7,013 nucleotides of DNA. It comes from Candidatus Segetimicrobium genomatis. GTDB lineage: Bacteria > Sysuimicrobiota > Sysuimicrobiia > Sysuimicrobiales > Segetimicrobiaceae. This document shows positions 1 through 5,505 of the stretch, piece after piece; position 1 is the stretch's first letter; each line of letters opens with the position of its first letter. The translations under genes and the position numbers were made by a program. The notes beneath the pieces were generated by a model. It ran no database searches. It saw nothing but the letters and a program-made list of their open reading frames with translations, and was not told the DNA's origin. The DNA is taken from contig VBAN01000166.1 in the NCBI GenBank assembly GCA_005882445.1, positions 1-7,013 of the forward strand. The letters run 5' to 3'.

Positions 1-1
1 C

Positions 2-256
2 AAGGACACCGCGGGGCCGGCCCTCAACCCGCTGATCAAGGTGATGAACCTCGTCAGCCTCCTCGTGGCGCCGGTGGCCATTGCCCCGCTGGGGTCGGGC
101 GTGCGCGCCGCCATCGTGATCGTGGCGCTCCTGCTGATGGCCGGGGCGGTGGCGATGAACCGCCGGCCCTCGGTGGCCCGTCAGGACATCGAAGCGGCCT
201 CCCGCATGCCGTCCCGAGCGGACGATCCAAAGGTGCCCACCGGGGGAAAGCGGTGA
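2..256 (+). CDS. hppA: Membrane-bound ion-translocating pyrophosphatase, C-terminal end (partial)
   Basis: This is the last 84 residues of a gene that begins upstream of the window. The family hydrolyses pyrophosphate in the cytoplasm and uses the energy to pump H+ (or Na+) across the membrane. The visible part opens with KDTAGPALNPLIKVMNLVSL, a close match to the conserved C-terminal motif of these enzymes. One hydrophobic stretch, about VSLLVAPVAIAPL, is followed by a clear transmembrane segment (AAIVIVALLLMAGAVAM) and then a polar tail ending in GGKR. The tail runs some 35 residues past the last membrane span, is Arg-rich and probably cytoplasmic or disordered. The residues that separate K+-dependent from K+-independent and H+ from Na+ pumps lie outside the window, so the ion cannot be stated. 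The stop codon (254-256) overlaps the GTG start of the sensor kinase gene, which suggests co-transcription and translational coupling. Confidence 0.9.
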   Translation, partial: KDTAGPALNPLIKVMNLVSLLVAPVAIAPLGSGVRAAIVIVALLLMAGAVAMNRRPSVARQDIEAASRMPSRADDPKVPTGGKR

Positions 257-1938
257 CCACCGCGCCTCGCTCCCAGATCCCGCCGTCCTCGCCGGCCCGG
301 GGGAGCGACGCGCGGGACCAGCTCGCCCGGAAGGCGGCGGAGATCTCGGCGCTGCGCGAGATCAGCCGGACGATCAGCGAAGCCACCGACCTCGACTCCA
401 CGCTCACCCTGATCACCCGCAAGACGGCCGAGGTCATGCGGGTGGACAGCTGCTCGATCTACCTCCTGGACACCCCCGGGGAGTATCTGGTGTTGAAGGC
501 CACCACCGGCCTCGCCCAGGAGGCGGTGGGGCGCGCGCGCCTCCGGCAGGGCGAGGGACTGACCGGCTGGGCGGCGCAGTCGCGGCAGGCCGTGGCGTCG
601 ACCAACGCGGCGTCGGACCCGCGCTTCAAGTACCTGCCGGAGACCCAGGAGACGCTGTTCCAGTCCCTGCTCGCCGTCCCGCTCGCGACCGGGGGGAAGG
701 TCCTCGGCGCGATCAACGTGCAGACCACCGGCACCCACGAGTACGCCGAGGACGAAGTGGAGCTGCTCAGCATCATCGCCGACCTGGCCAGCGGGGCGCT
801 CGAGAAAGCCCGGCTCTACGACAACATGCGGCGTCAGATCATGGAGCTCAGCACCCTCGCCGAGGTCAGCGAGACCCTGACGTCCCCGCTCTACCTCGAG
901 CAGATCCTCCGCCTGCTCGTGGAGATGGCGGCCCGGGTCTTCGATGCTCCCCTCTGCACGCTGATGCTGCTCGACGGAGGCGAGCTGGTCCCCGCGGCGT
1001 CGCACCCCGAAGGCCCCAAACCCCGAATCCGGCAGCCGCTGCGGGAGGGCCAGGGCATCCCGGGGCTCGCCGCGGCGTCGGGCCAGCCGGTGATGAGCCC
1101 CGACCTCGCGACCGACCCCCGGTTCCACGCGTACGAGCTGCCCGGAGGCGTGTACGCTCCCCACGTCCGGTCGGCGCTCGCCGTGCCCCTGCGGGTGCGC
1201 GAGCGCACGCTCGGGGTGGTGAGCTGCTACACCGTCCGCCCCCACGCGTTCACGCAGGCGGAGGTCAACCTGCTGCAGACCCTGGCCAACCAGACCGCCC
1301 TCGCGATCGAGAACGCGGGACTGGTCGTGAAATCGGCGATGGTGCGCGAGATGCACCACCGCGTCAAGAACAACCTCCAGATGATCGCGATGCTCCTGCG
1401 GCTGCAGATGCGCGACGGCCGCGAGGTGTCGGGCCGGGAGGTGCTCACGGAGACCATCAACCGGATCCTCAGCATCGCGACCGTGCACGAGATCCTGGCG
1501 GCGGAGGGCCTGCGCCAGGTCACGGTGCGCACGATGCTCGAGCGGGTGGTGCAGACCGTCACGCAGAGCATGGCGCCGCCGCACTTCGCCCTCGACGCGC
1601 GGGTGGAAGGGGACGACCTCAGCCTGCCGAGCCAGCAGGCCACGTCGCTGGCCCTGGTGGTCAACGAGCTGCTGCAGAACGCCCTGGAGCACGCCTTCCC
1701 CGGCCGGTCGGCCGGGCGGGTGGTGATCACGCTGACCCAGAGCCCGGACGCGATCCGGGTGGACGTGCGCGACGACGGCGTGGGGCTGCCGGAGGGCTTC
1801 TCCCCGAGCCGCTCCGCCGATCTCGGCCTGCAGATCGTCCAGAGCCTCGTCCGGGACGACCTCAAAGGCCAGTTCTCCCTGACCGCCGCCCGCGGGGTGC
1901 GCGCCGTGATCACGATGCCGCGGCCCGCCGGGAGCTGA
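253..1938 (+). CDS. Soluble sensor histidine kinase, GAF-GAF-HisKA_2-HATPase
   Basis: 561-residue cytoplasmic sensor kinase. No signal peptide or membrane span is visible, so the signal should be intracellular. Order of parts: a short polar N-terminus and helix (1-45), GAF 1 (about 46-185), a linker helix (186-210), GAF 2 (about 211-355), the HisKA_2 dimerisation/phosphoacceptor region (about 360-440) and the ATPase domain (about 460-556). The H-box EMHHRVKNNLQ spans 366-376, with His369 of the HRxKN motif the likely phosphoacceptor (His368 adjacent). The ATP-binding N box is NELLQNALEH (471-480), the G1 box DDGVGLP (507-513) and the G2 box LGLQIVQSLV (524-533). All key residues are present, so it should be active. 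The GTG start overlaps the upstream stop (GTGA) and follows GGGGGA at 242-247. HisKA_2 kinases often pair with ANTAR regulators, as in mycobacterial PdtaS/PdtaR, and the next gene is an ANTAR regulator 3 bases away. The GAF ligand cannot be read from sequence. Confidence 0.93.
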   Translation: MTTAPRSQIPPSSPARGSDARDQLARKAAEISALREISRTISEATDLDSTLTLITRKTAEVMRVDSCSIYLLDTPGEYLVLKATTGLAQEAVGRARLRQGEGLTGWAAQSRQAVASTNAASDPRFKYLPETQETLFQSLLAVPLATGGKVLGAINVQTTGTHEYAEDEVELLSIIADLASGALEKARLYDNMRRQIMELSTLAEVSETLTSPLYLEQILRLLVEMAARVFDAPLCTLMLLDGGELVPAASHPEGPKPRIRQPLREGQGIPGLAAASGQPVMSPDLATDPRFHAYELPGGVYAPHVRSALAVPLRVRERTLGVVSCYTVRPHAFTQAEVNLLQTLANQTALAIENAGLVVKSAMVREMHHRVKNNLQMIAMLLRLQMRDGREVSGREVLTETINRILSIATVHEILAAEGLRQVTVRTMLERVVQTVTQSMAPPHFALDARVEGDDLSLPSQQATSLALVVNELLQNALEHAFPGRSAGRVVITLTQSPDAIRVDVRDDGVGLPEGFSPSRSADLGLQIVQSLVRDDLKGQFSLTAARGVRAVITMPRPAGS

Positions 1939-1941
1939 CCC

Positions 1942-3738
1942 ATGGCCGACGCGATGCGCATCCTCATCGCGGACGACGAGACCGTGATCCGCATGGGCCT
2001 CCGGACGATGCTCGAGGAGCACGGGTACAAGGTCGTCGGCGAGGCCTCGGACGGCGAGCAGGCGGTGACGCTCTCGGGGAAGACCAACCCCGATCTCATC
2101 TTCATGGACATCAAGATGCCCGGGCTCGACGGCATCGCGGCGGCGTCCACGATCATGACCCGGGCGCCGCGGCCGATCATCCTGCTCACCGCCTGGAGCG
2201 AGCGCGATCTCGTGCAGCGGGCCCAGGAAGCCGGGGTGCTCGCCTACCTCGTCAAGCCCGTCCGGGAAGCCGAGCTCATCCCGGCGATCGAGATCGCGAT
2301 GGCGCGGTTCCAGGAGCTGCGGACGCTGCAGCAGGAGGTCGGCACCCTCAAGGACACGCTGGAGACCCGCAAGCTCGTGGAACGGGCCAAGGGAATCTTG
2401 ATGAAGCGCGAGGGGGTCGACGAGCAGGAAGCGTTCCTGCGCATCCAGCGGCAGAGCCGGGACACGCGGACGCCGATGCGCGAGATCGCCAGAGCGATCC
2501 TGGTCTCCGACGAACTCAAGCGGCACTCCGCGCCGCATGCCGCCGGGCGGCCGGAAGTCCGGACTCCGGCGGATTTCCTGCGGGTGCTGGCCGGCATCCG
2601 GATCCTTCCCGGCACCCCCGGGGGAAGCGACATTTCCGTGTCCGGAGCCGAGCCGCTCGCCTACCTGCCCCTGCAGCCCGGCGCCGAAGTCACCCTCGAG
2701 GGATACGTCACCCGGCACACCGCGGACGGAGAGTACGAGCTCGGGATCGCCTTCGGGATGGCGCCCACCCCGCAGGCCGACGAGGCCGAGGGGACGGTGA
2801 TGTGCGTCGTCCAGAACGCGCTCCGGCCGGGGGCGCTGGCCGCCGGGGGGACGGCGCGGAGCGCCTACGCGCAGATCCTCGATGAGGTCATGGCCACTCA
2901 GCAGCGCGTGATGGTCACCGGCCTCCTGCGCGTGCTGCCCGACCACGCCTCCGCCGGCCATCCCGCGATCCCCCATCTGCTGGAGATCCACCCGGTGAGG
3001 GCCGCCAGCACCGAGCGCGGGCTCGCGTTTCCGGGCGTCCTCCTCGATGCGCCGGGCGGGTCGGAGTGGACCGACGTGGAGACCGTGCACCCGATGCCCT
3101 TCGAGGATTTCCAACCGCGCACGCGGATGGCGGTGACGGGGACGGTCCTGACGTTTCGGGACGTCCCCGCGACGGAAACGACCTACGTGTATATGACCGG
3201 GCGGTTCTTTGGCGGCCGGAGCCAGATCGTCGAGGGGCGCCCGTTCCTGTTTGCCTTCGGGGACGCCGCGGGACGGATCCGCATCACCGCGGTGACCATC
3301 CCCGGGACGCCCGCCTACGAGATCTCGCGGCGGTGGCTGTCCGCTCCTCCGACCGGCCCGATCACCATCGTCGGACTGCGCACGCTCAACCTCCCCGCGC
3401 TGTTTGCGCCGGGCGGCGGGCGGATCGAGGTCGTGTTGTGTCCGGTCTTCCGGATCATGCCGGGCATGGTCCGGGGATCGTCGACCCCGGCCCCCACGGC
3501 CCGCTTCGAACTGGTCCCCGTCGGCGGCGCCCCGCCGAGCGACGGGGATGGATCGCGGCCGCCCGAACGCAGGCCGGCGCGGCGCCGCACGCAGCGCACC
3601 CCGGCGCGGCGTTCCCTCAAGACGCGGACGCGGGCCGGCGCGGTCCCCAAGGCGCCCGCCGCCAAGCCGCGGGCCCGAGTCTGCGCGGGACGGTTGACTT
3701 CTCCATCACCCGCGTGGTACAAACTAACTGGAGATTGA
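1942..3738 (+). CDS. Response regulator: receiver + ANTAR antiterminator with a long C-terminal extension
   Basis: 598 residues; ordinary REC-ANTAR regulators are about 190-210. Receiver (about 5-122): acidic pocket Asp11/Asp12, phosphoacceptor Asp56 in FMDIKMPGLDG, Thr83 and Lys105 (LVKP), all intact. A helical linker (122-140, LQQEVGTLKDTLE) leads into ANTAR (about 135-190), with the family signature RKLVERAKGILM and the later EAFLRIQ and REIARAI. ANTAR domains bind paired hairpins in nascent RNA and prevent termination, usually after receiver phosphorylation. Residues 205-510 are a beta-rich region I cannot assign to a named family; it appears to be a tandem duplication resembling OB-like modules. 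Residues 536-583 are Arg/Lys/Pro/Ala-rich (PARRRTQRTPARRS and similar), like a nucleic-acid-binding tail. The start ATG follows GGGAG (1930-1934) with 7-base spacing and lies 3 bases after the kinase stop, so the two are surely a cognate pair. The last 15 codons overlap a promoter-like sequence for glnA. REC and ANTAR calls are firm; the role of the extension is unknown. Confidence 0.92.
   Translation: MADAMRILIADDETVIRMGLRTMLEEHGYKVVGEASDGEQAVTLSGKTNPDLIFMDIKMPGLDGIAAASTIMTRAPRPIILLTAWSERDLVQRAQEAGVLAYLVKPVREAELIPAIEIAMARFQELRTLQQEVGTLKDTLETRKLVERAKGILMKREGVDEQEAFLRIQRQSRDTRTPMREIARAILVSDELKRHSAPHAAGRPEVRTPADFLRVLAGIRILPGTPGGSDISVSGAEPLAYLPLQPGAEVTLEGYVTRHTADGEYELGIAFGMAPTPQADEAEGTVMCVVQNALRPGALAAGGTARSAYAQILDEVMATQQRVMVTGLLRVLPDHASAGHPAIPHLLEIHPVRAASTERGLAFPGVLLDAPGGSEWTDVETVHPMPFEDFQPRTRMAVTGTVLTFRDVPATETTYVYMTGRFFGGRSQIVEGRPFLFAFGDAAGRIRITAVTIPGTPAYEISRRWLSAPPTGPITIVGLRTLNLPALFAPGGGRIEVVLCPVFRIMPGMVRGSSTPAPTARFELVPVGGAPPSDGDGSRPPERRPARRRTQRTPARRSLKTRTRAGAVPKAPAAKPRARVCAGRLTSPSPAWYKLTGD
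2572..3459 (+). repeat. Tandem duplicated module inside the ANTAR regulator's extension (protein level)
   Basis: Two diverged copies of about 145-150 residues can be aligned by eye within the regulator: residues 211-354 and 357-506. Shared landmarks in the same order are PGGS (226-229 and 371-374), QP (245-246 and 391-392), a V-x-G-x-V strand (TLEGYV ending at 256, AVTGTV ending at 402), a second strand with Gly (MVTGLLRVLP around 327, TIVGLRTLNLP around 478) and a closing strand with PV (LEIHPV 347-352, VVLCPV 497-502). The offset is a constant 145-151 residues. Alternating hydrophobic strands with glycine turns and the closing EIHPV-type strand resemble small beta-barrel (OB-like) proteins. 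The DNA itself is not an obvious direct repeat, so the duplication is old. The fold assignment is inference. Confidence 0.5.
3694..3723 (+). promoter_or_regulatory. Sigma-70-type promoter for glnA, extended -10
   Basis: TTGACT (3694-3699, 5 of 6 match to TTGACA) is followed by an 18-base spacer and TACAAA (3718-3723), with TG at 3715-3716 forming an extended -10. It stands out as an AT-rich island in very GC-rich DNA. The start site would be near 3730, giving a leader of about 125 bases before glnA. The promoter lies inside the final codons of the regulator gene, so glnA could be read both from here and by read-through from the kinase/regulator operon. Confidence 0.55.
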
Positions 3739-3767
3739 TAGCCTGTACCGGAGGCCGTGACGCCTCC
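3727..3767 (+). promoter_or_regulatory. Candidate ANTAR-type tandem hairpin (antiterminator) in the glnA leader
   Basis: Two adjacent hairpins each present a six-base loop. The second is strong: GGAGGC (3750-3755) pairs perfectly with GCCTCC (3762-3767) around the loop CGTGAC. The first is weaker: ACTGG (3727-3731) pairs with CCTGT (3742-3746) with one T-T mismatch, then two G/A mismatches close the loop ATTGAT (3734-3739). A 3-base linker separates them. ANTAR target RNAs are known as paired hairpins with hexaloops carrying A at position 1 and G at position 4. The first loop has both; the second has G4 but C at position 1. Both loops share TGA at positions 3-5. The 3' arm of the second hairpin is also the 5' arm of the terminator-like stem at 3760-3794, so the two are mutually exclusive. 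The first hairpin would be incomplete in RNA started at the 3694-3723 promoter, which is a real difficulty. Confidence 0.35.
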
Positions 3768-3802
3768 CGGGCGCGAGGAGCGCCGGGGAGGCGTTTGTGT
3801 TT
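3760..3802 (+). terminator. Terminator-like hairpin (attenuator) upstream of glnA
   Basis: ACGCCTCCC (3760-3768) pairs with GGGAGGCGT (3786-3794) over 9 bp. After one G-G mismatch, GGCGC (3770-3774) pairs with GCGCC (3780-3784) around the loop GAGGA. The stem is followed directly by TTTGTGTTT (3794-3802), 7 T in 9, unusual for this genome. It lies after the regulator stop and after the glnA promoter but before the glnA start, so it can end the upstream operon and also attenuate glnA. Its left arm overlaps an alternative hairpin at 3750-3767. Confidence 0.6.
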
Positions 3803-3854
3803 GCCCTCGAGCGCGGCAATCTGTTCCGGACGGGGATGCGGAGTTGGGGGAGAA

Positions 3855-5297
3855 ATGGCGGGCAAGGAGATGACGGCGCGCGACGTGGTGGCCTACATCA
3901 AAGAACACGGCATCAAGATGGTCGATCTCAAGTTCGTGGACGTGCCCGGCACCTGGCAGCACACCACCATCCCGGCAGGCCAGCTCGAGGAAAAAACCTT
4001 TGTCCGCGGGATCGGGTTCGACGGCAGCAGCATCCGGGGCTTTCAGGCGATCGAGGAGAGCGACATGCTCCTGATGCCCGATCCGGCGACGGCGCGGCCG
4101 GACCCCTTGACCGAGATCCCCACCCTCTCCGTGATCTGCAATGTGAACGACCCGGTCACCGCCAAGCCCTACACACGAGATCCGCGGTACGTGGCCCAGA
4201 AGGCCGAGGAATATCTCAAGGCGTCGGGGATCGCCGACACGTGCTACCTTGGGCCGGAGGCCGAATTCTACATCTTCAGCAACGTGCAGTACGAGGTGCT
4301 GCCGCACCGGACGAGCTACAGCATCGACTCGCCGGAGGCGACGTGGAACACCGGCCAGCCCGGGCTGGGGCACCGGATTCGGGTGAAGGAAGGCTACTTC
4401 CCCGTCCCGCCGGCGGACACGCAGCTGGATGTGCGCAGCGAGATGACGCTCGAGATGGAGAAGTGGGGCATCGAGGTCGAGATGCAGCACCACGAGGTGG
4501 GGCACGCCGGGCAGGCGGAGATCGACATGAAGTACGCGCCCCTCACCCGCATGGCCGACAGCCTGCTCAGCTACAAGTACATCGCCAAGAACGTCGCCCG
4601 CCGGCACGGGCTGACCGTGACGTTCATGCCGAAGCCGCTCTTCGGCGACAACGGCACCGGGATGCACACGCACCTGAGCCTGTGGAAGGGCGGAGCGAAC
4701 ATCTTCTACAACGAGGGCGGATACGCGGAGCTCAGCCCGGAGGCGCTCTCCTTCATCGGCGGCCTGCTCAGTCATGTGGACGCGCTGCTGGCGCTCTGCG
4801 CGCCCACGACCAACTCATACCGGCGGCTGGTGCCGCACTACGAAGCGCCGGTCAACATCGCGTTCAGCAAGCGCAACCGGAGCGCCGCGGTGCGGATCCC
4901 GATGTACTTCTCCGGCCCGGCCGCGGCCGCCAGCAAGCGGATCGAATTCCGCTGCCCGGACGCCGCCTGCAACCCCTACCTGGCGTTCGCCGCGATCCTC
5001 ATGGCCGGATTGGACGGCATCAAGCGAAAGCTCGATCCGGTCCGGGCCGGGTTCGGCCCCCTCGACAAGAACACCTACGAGCTGGAGCCGGAAGAGGCGG
5101 CGAGGATCAAGAGCGTTCCCGGGTCCCTGGGCGCGGCGTTGGACGCGCTCGAGGCGGACCACGAGTTTCTCCTGGAAGGCGACGTCTTTACCCGGGACCT
5201 GCTGGACACCTGGCTTTCCTATAAGCGCACGCGGGAACTCCAGGAAGTGAACATCCGGCCCGTTCCCTATGAGTTCTTCCTGTACTACGACGTCTAG
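3855..5297 (+). CDS. glnA: Glutamine synthetase, type I (GSI-beta)
   Basis: 480 residues, normal length for GSI. It makes glutamine from glutamate, ammonia and ATP in the cytoplasm, as a dodecamer in this family. Landmarks in order: GFDGSSIRGF (54-63); metal-binding GPEAEF (133-138); HHEVGHAGQAEID (212-224, with Glu214 and Glu222 at ligand positions); KPLFGDNGTGMHTHLS (260-275, His271 at the ATP/metal site); NSYRRLVPHYEAPVN (320-334, Glu330 the flap glutamate); RIEFRCPDAACNPYL (362-376); and the C-terminus ELQEVNIRPVPYEFFLYYDV. Tyr408 in KNTYELEPEE aligns with the adenylylated tyrosine of E. coli GlnA, and the insertion around 141-175 (SYSIDSPEATWN) is typical of the beta subtype, so adenylylation control is possible. 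The ATG at 3855 is chosen because MTARDVVAYIKEHG matches the family N-terminus and GGGGGAG (3846-3852) lies just upstream. The reading frame stays open far upstream (from 3066), but that part is a shadow of the regulator gene. Confidence 0.97.
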   Translation: MAGKEMTARDVVAYIKEHGIKMVDLKFVDVPGTWQHTTIPAGQLEEKTFVRGIGFDGSSIRGFQAIEESDMLLMPDPATARPDPLTEIPTLSVICNVNDPVTAKPYTRDPRYVAQKAEEYLKASGIADTCYLGPEAEFYIFSNVQYEVLPHRTSYSIDSPEATWNTGQPGLGHRIRVKEGYFPVPPADTQLDVRSEMTLEMEKWGIEVEMQHHEVGHAGQAEIDMKYAPLTRMADSLLSYKYIAKNVARRHGLTVTFMPKPLFGDNGTGMHTHLSLWKGGANIFYNEGGYAELSPEALSFIGGLLSHVDALLALCAPTTNSYRRLVPHYEAPVNIAFSKRNRSAAVRIPMYFSGPAAAASKRIEFRCPDAACNPYLAFAAILMAGLDGIKRKLDPVRAGFGPLDKNTYELEPEEAARIKSVPGSLGAALDALEADHEFLLEGDVFTRDLLDTWLSYKRTRELQEVNIRPVPYEFFLYYDV

Positions 5298-5369
5298 CCT
5301 CCTCCGTCGGGCTTCACCGTGTGAGGGACCGGACGCCTAGGGGCTCGACCTGGGATTGCCGAGTACGCC

Positions 5370-5397
5370 GGGGGCTCCGCCGTGAGGCGGGGCCCCT
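5370..5397 (+). terminator. Stable GNRA-capped hairpin after glnA
   Basis: GGGGCTCCGCC (5371-5381) pairs with GGCGGGGCCCC (5386-5396) over 11 bp with one wobble, closed by the loop GTGA, a GNRA-type tetraloop; 5370 and 5397 add a G-T wobble. It lies 73 bases after the glnA stop and before the nadE promoter, where a terminator is expected. No T-run follows, so an intrinsic terminator is not certain. It may instead be a 3'-end stabiliser or a pause site used with Rho. Confidence 0.45.
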
Positions 5398-5409
5398 CGA
5401 CGCTCCGGG

Positions 5410-5434
5410 CCGGTGTGACGACCGGTGTTATAAT
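5410..5434 (+). promoter_or_regulatory. Extended -10 promoter for nadE with overlapping repeats
   Basis: A perfect TATAAT (5429-5434) is preceded by TGT (5426-5428), an extended -10. No recognisable -35 hexamer occurs 16-18 bases upstream (the region reads CCGGGC or similar). CCGGTGT occurs twice, at 5410-5416 and 5422-5428, and CCGGT (5410-5414) with ACCGG (5421-5425) forms a 5-bp inverted repeat. A regulator bound here would cover the -10. Transcription would start near 5440, leaving about 65 bases before the chosen nadE start. Confidence 0.55.
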
Positions 5435-5463
5435 ATGGAGAGTAGCAGTCGCTGCGCGGCGCC

Positions 5464-5500
5464 GGGGGCCGCCGCATGAAGCCCCCCACCGCCAGGGGGC
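5464..5500 (+). promoter_or_regulatory. Alternative hairpins covering the nadE ribosome binding site
   Basis: GCCCCC (5481-5486) is flanked by two identical partners: GGGGGC at 5464-5469 and GGGGGC at 5495-5500. Pairing with the downstream copy (6 bp, 8-base loop) hides the AGGGGG that serves as ribosome binding site for the ATG at 5506; pairing with the upstream copy frees it. This layout could allow translational control, but G and C runs are common at this base composition, so chance is a serious alternative. Confidence 0.25.
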
Positions 5501-5505
5501 GCCAG

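Noticed and set aside
181..3114. Minus-strand open frame of 977 codons
   Set aside because: It lies opposite the kinase and regulator genes, whose conserved motifs are unmistakable; its product is Arg/Gly/His/Asp-rich with no recognisable domain. Long antisense frames are common in GC-rich DNA.
2638..3738. Regulator extension as an independent gene starting at GTG 2638 or ATG 2758
   Set aside because: There is no stop after ANTAR and no convincing ribosome binding site at either start, and 2758 would cut into the first repeat module. An internal start cannot be fully excluded.
3801..3819. TTGCC/GGCAA hairpin between the attenuator and the glnA ribosome binding site
   Set aside because: Only 5 bp with a 9-base loop; it does not cover the ribosome binding site and is within chance expectation.
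3066..3854. N-terminal extension of GlnA by 263 residues
   Set aside because: The frame is open but overlaps the regulator gene out of frame, is low complexity (Arg/Asp/Gly-rich), and the GSI N-terminus with a ribosome binding site is at 3855.
3315..4775. Minus-strand open frame of 486 codons opposite glnA
   Set aside because: Same reason: its composition is that of an antisense shadow, it has no motifs, and it crosses the glnA promoter and leader.
3797..5224. A 475-codon + strand frame overlapping glnA
   Set aside because: It is a frame-shifted shadow of glnA, rich in Arg, Gly and Ala and without motifs.
5410..5425. CCGGT-GTGACG-ACCGG as another ANTAR hexaloop hairpin before nadE
   Set aside because: The loop lacks both A1 and G4, has no partner hairpin or overlapping terminator, and lies upstream of the nadE -10.
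5435..5479. 14-residue leader ORF ending over the ATG at 5476
   Set aside because: Its ATG directly follows the TATAAT box, upstream of the expected start site near 5440, so it would not be transcribed from this promoter, and it lacks a ribosome binding site.
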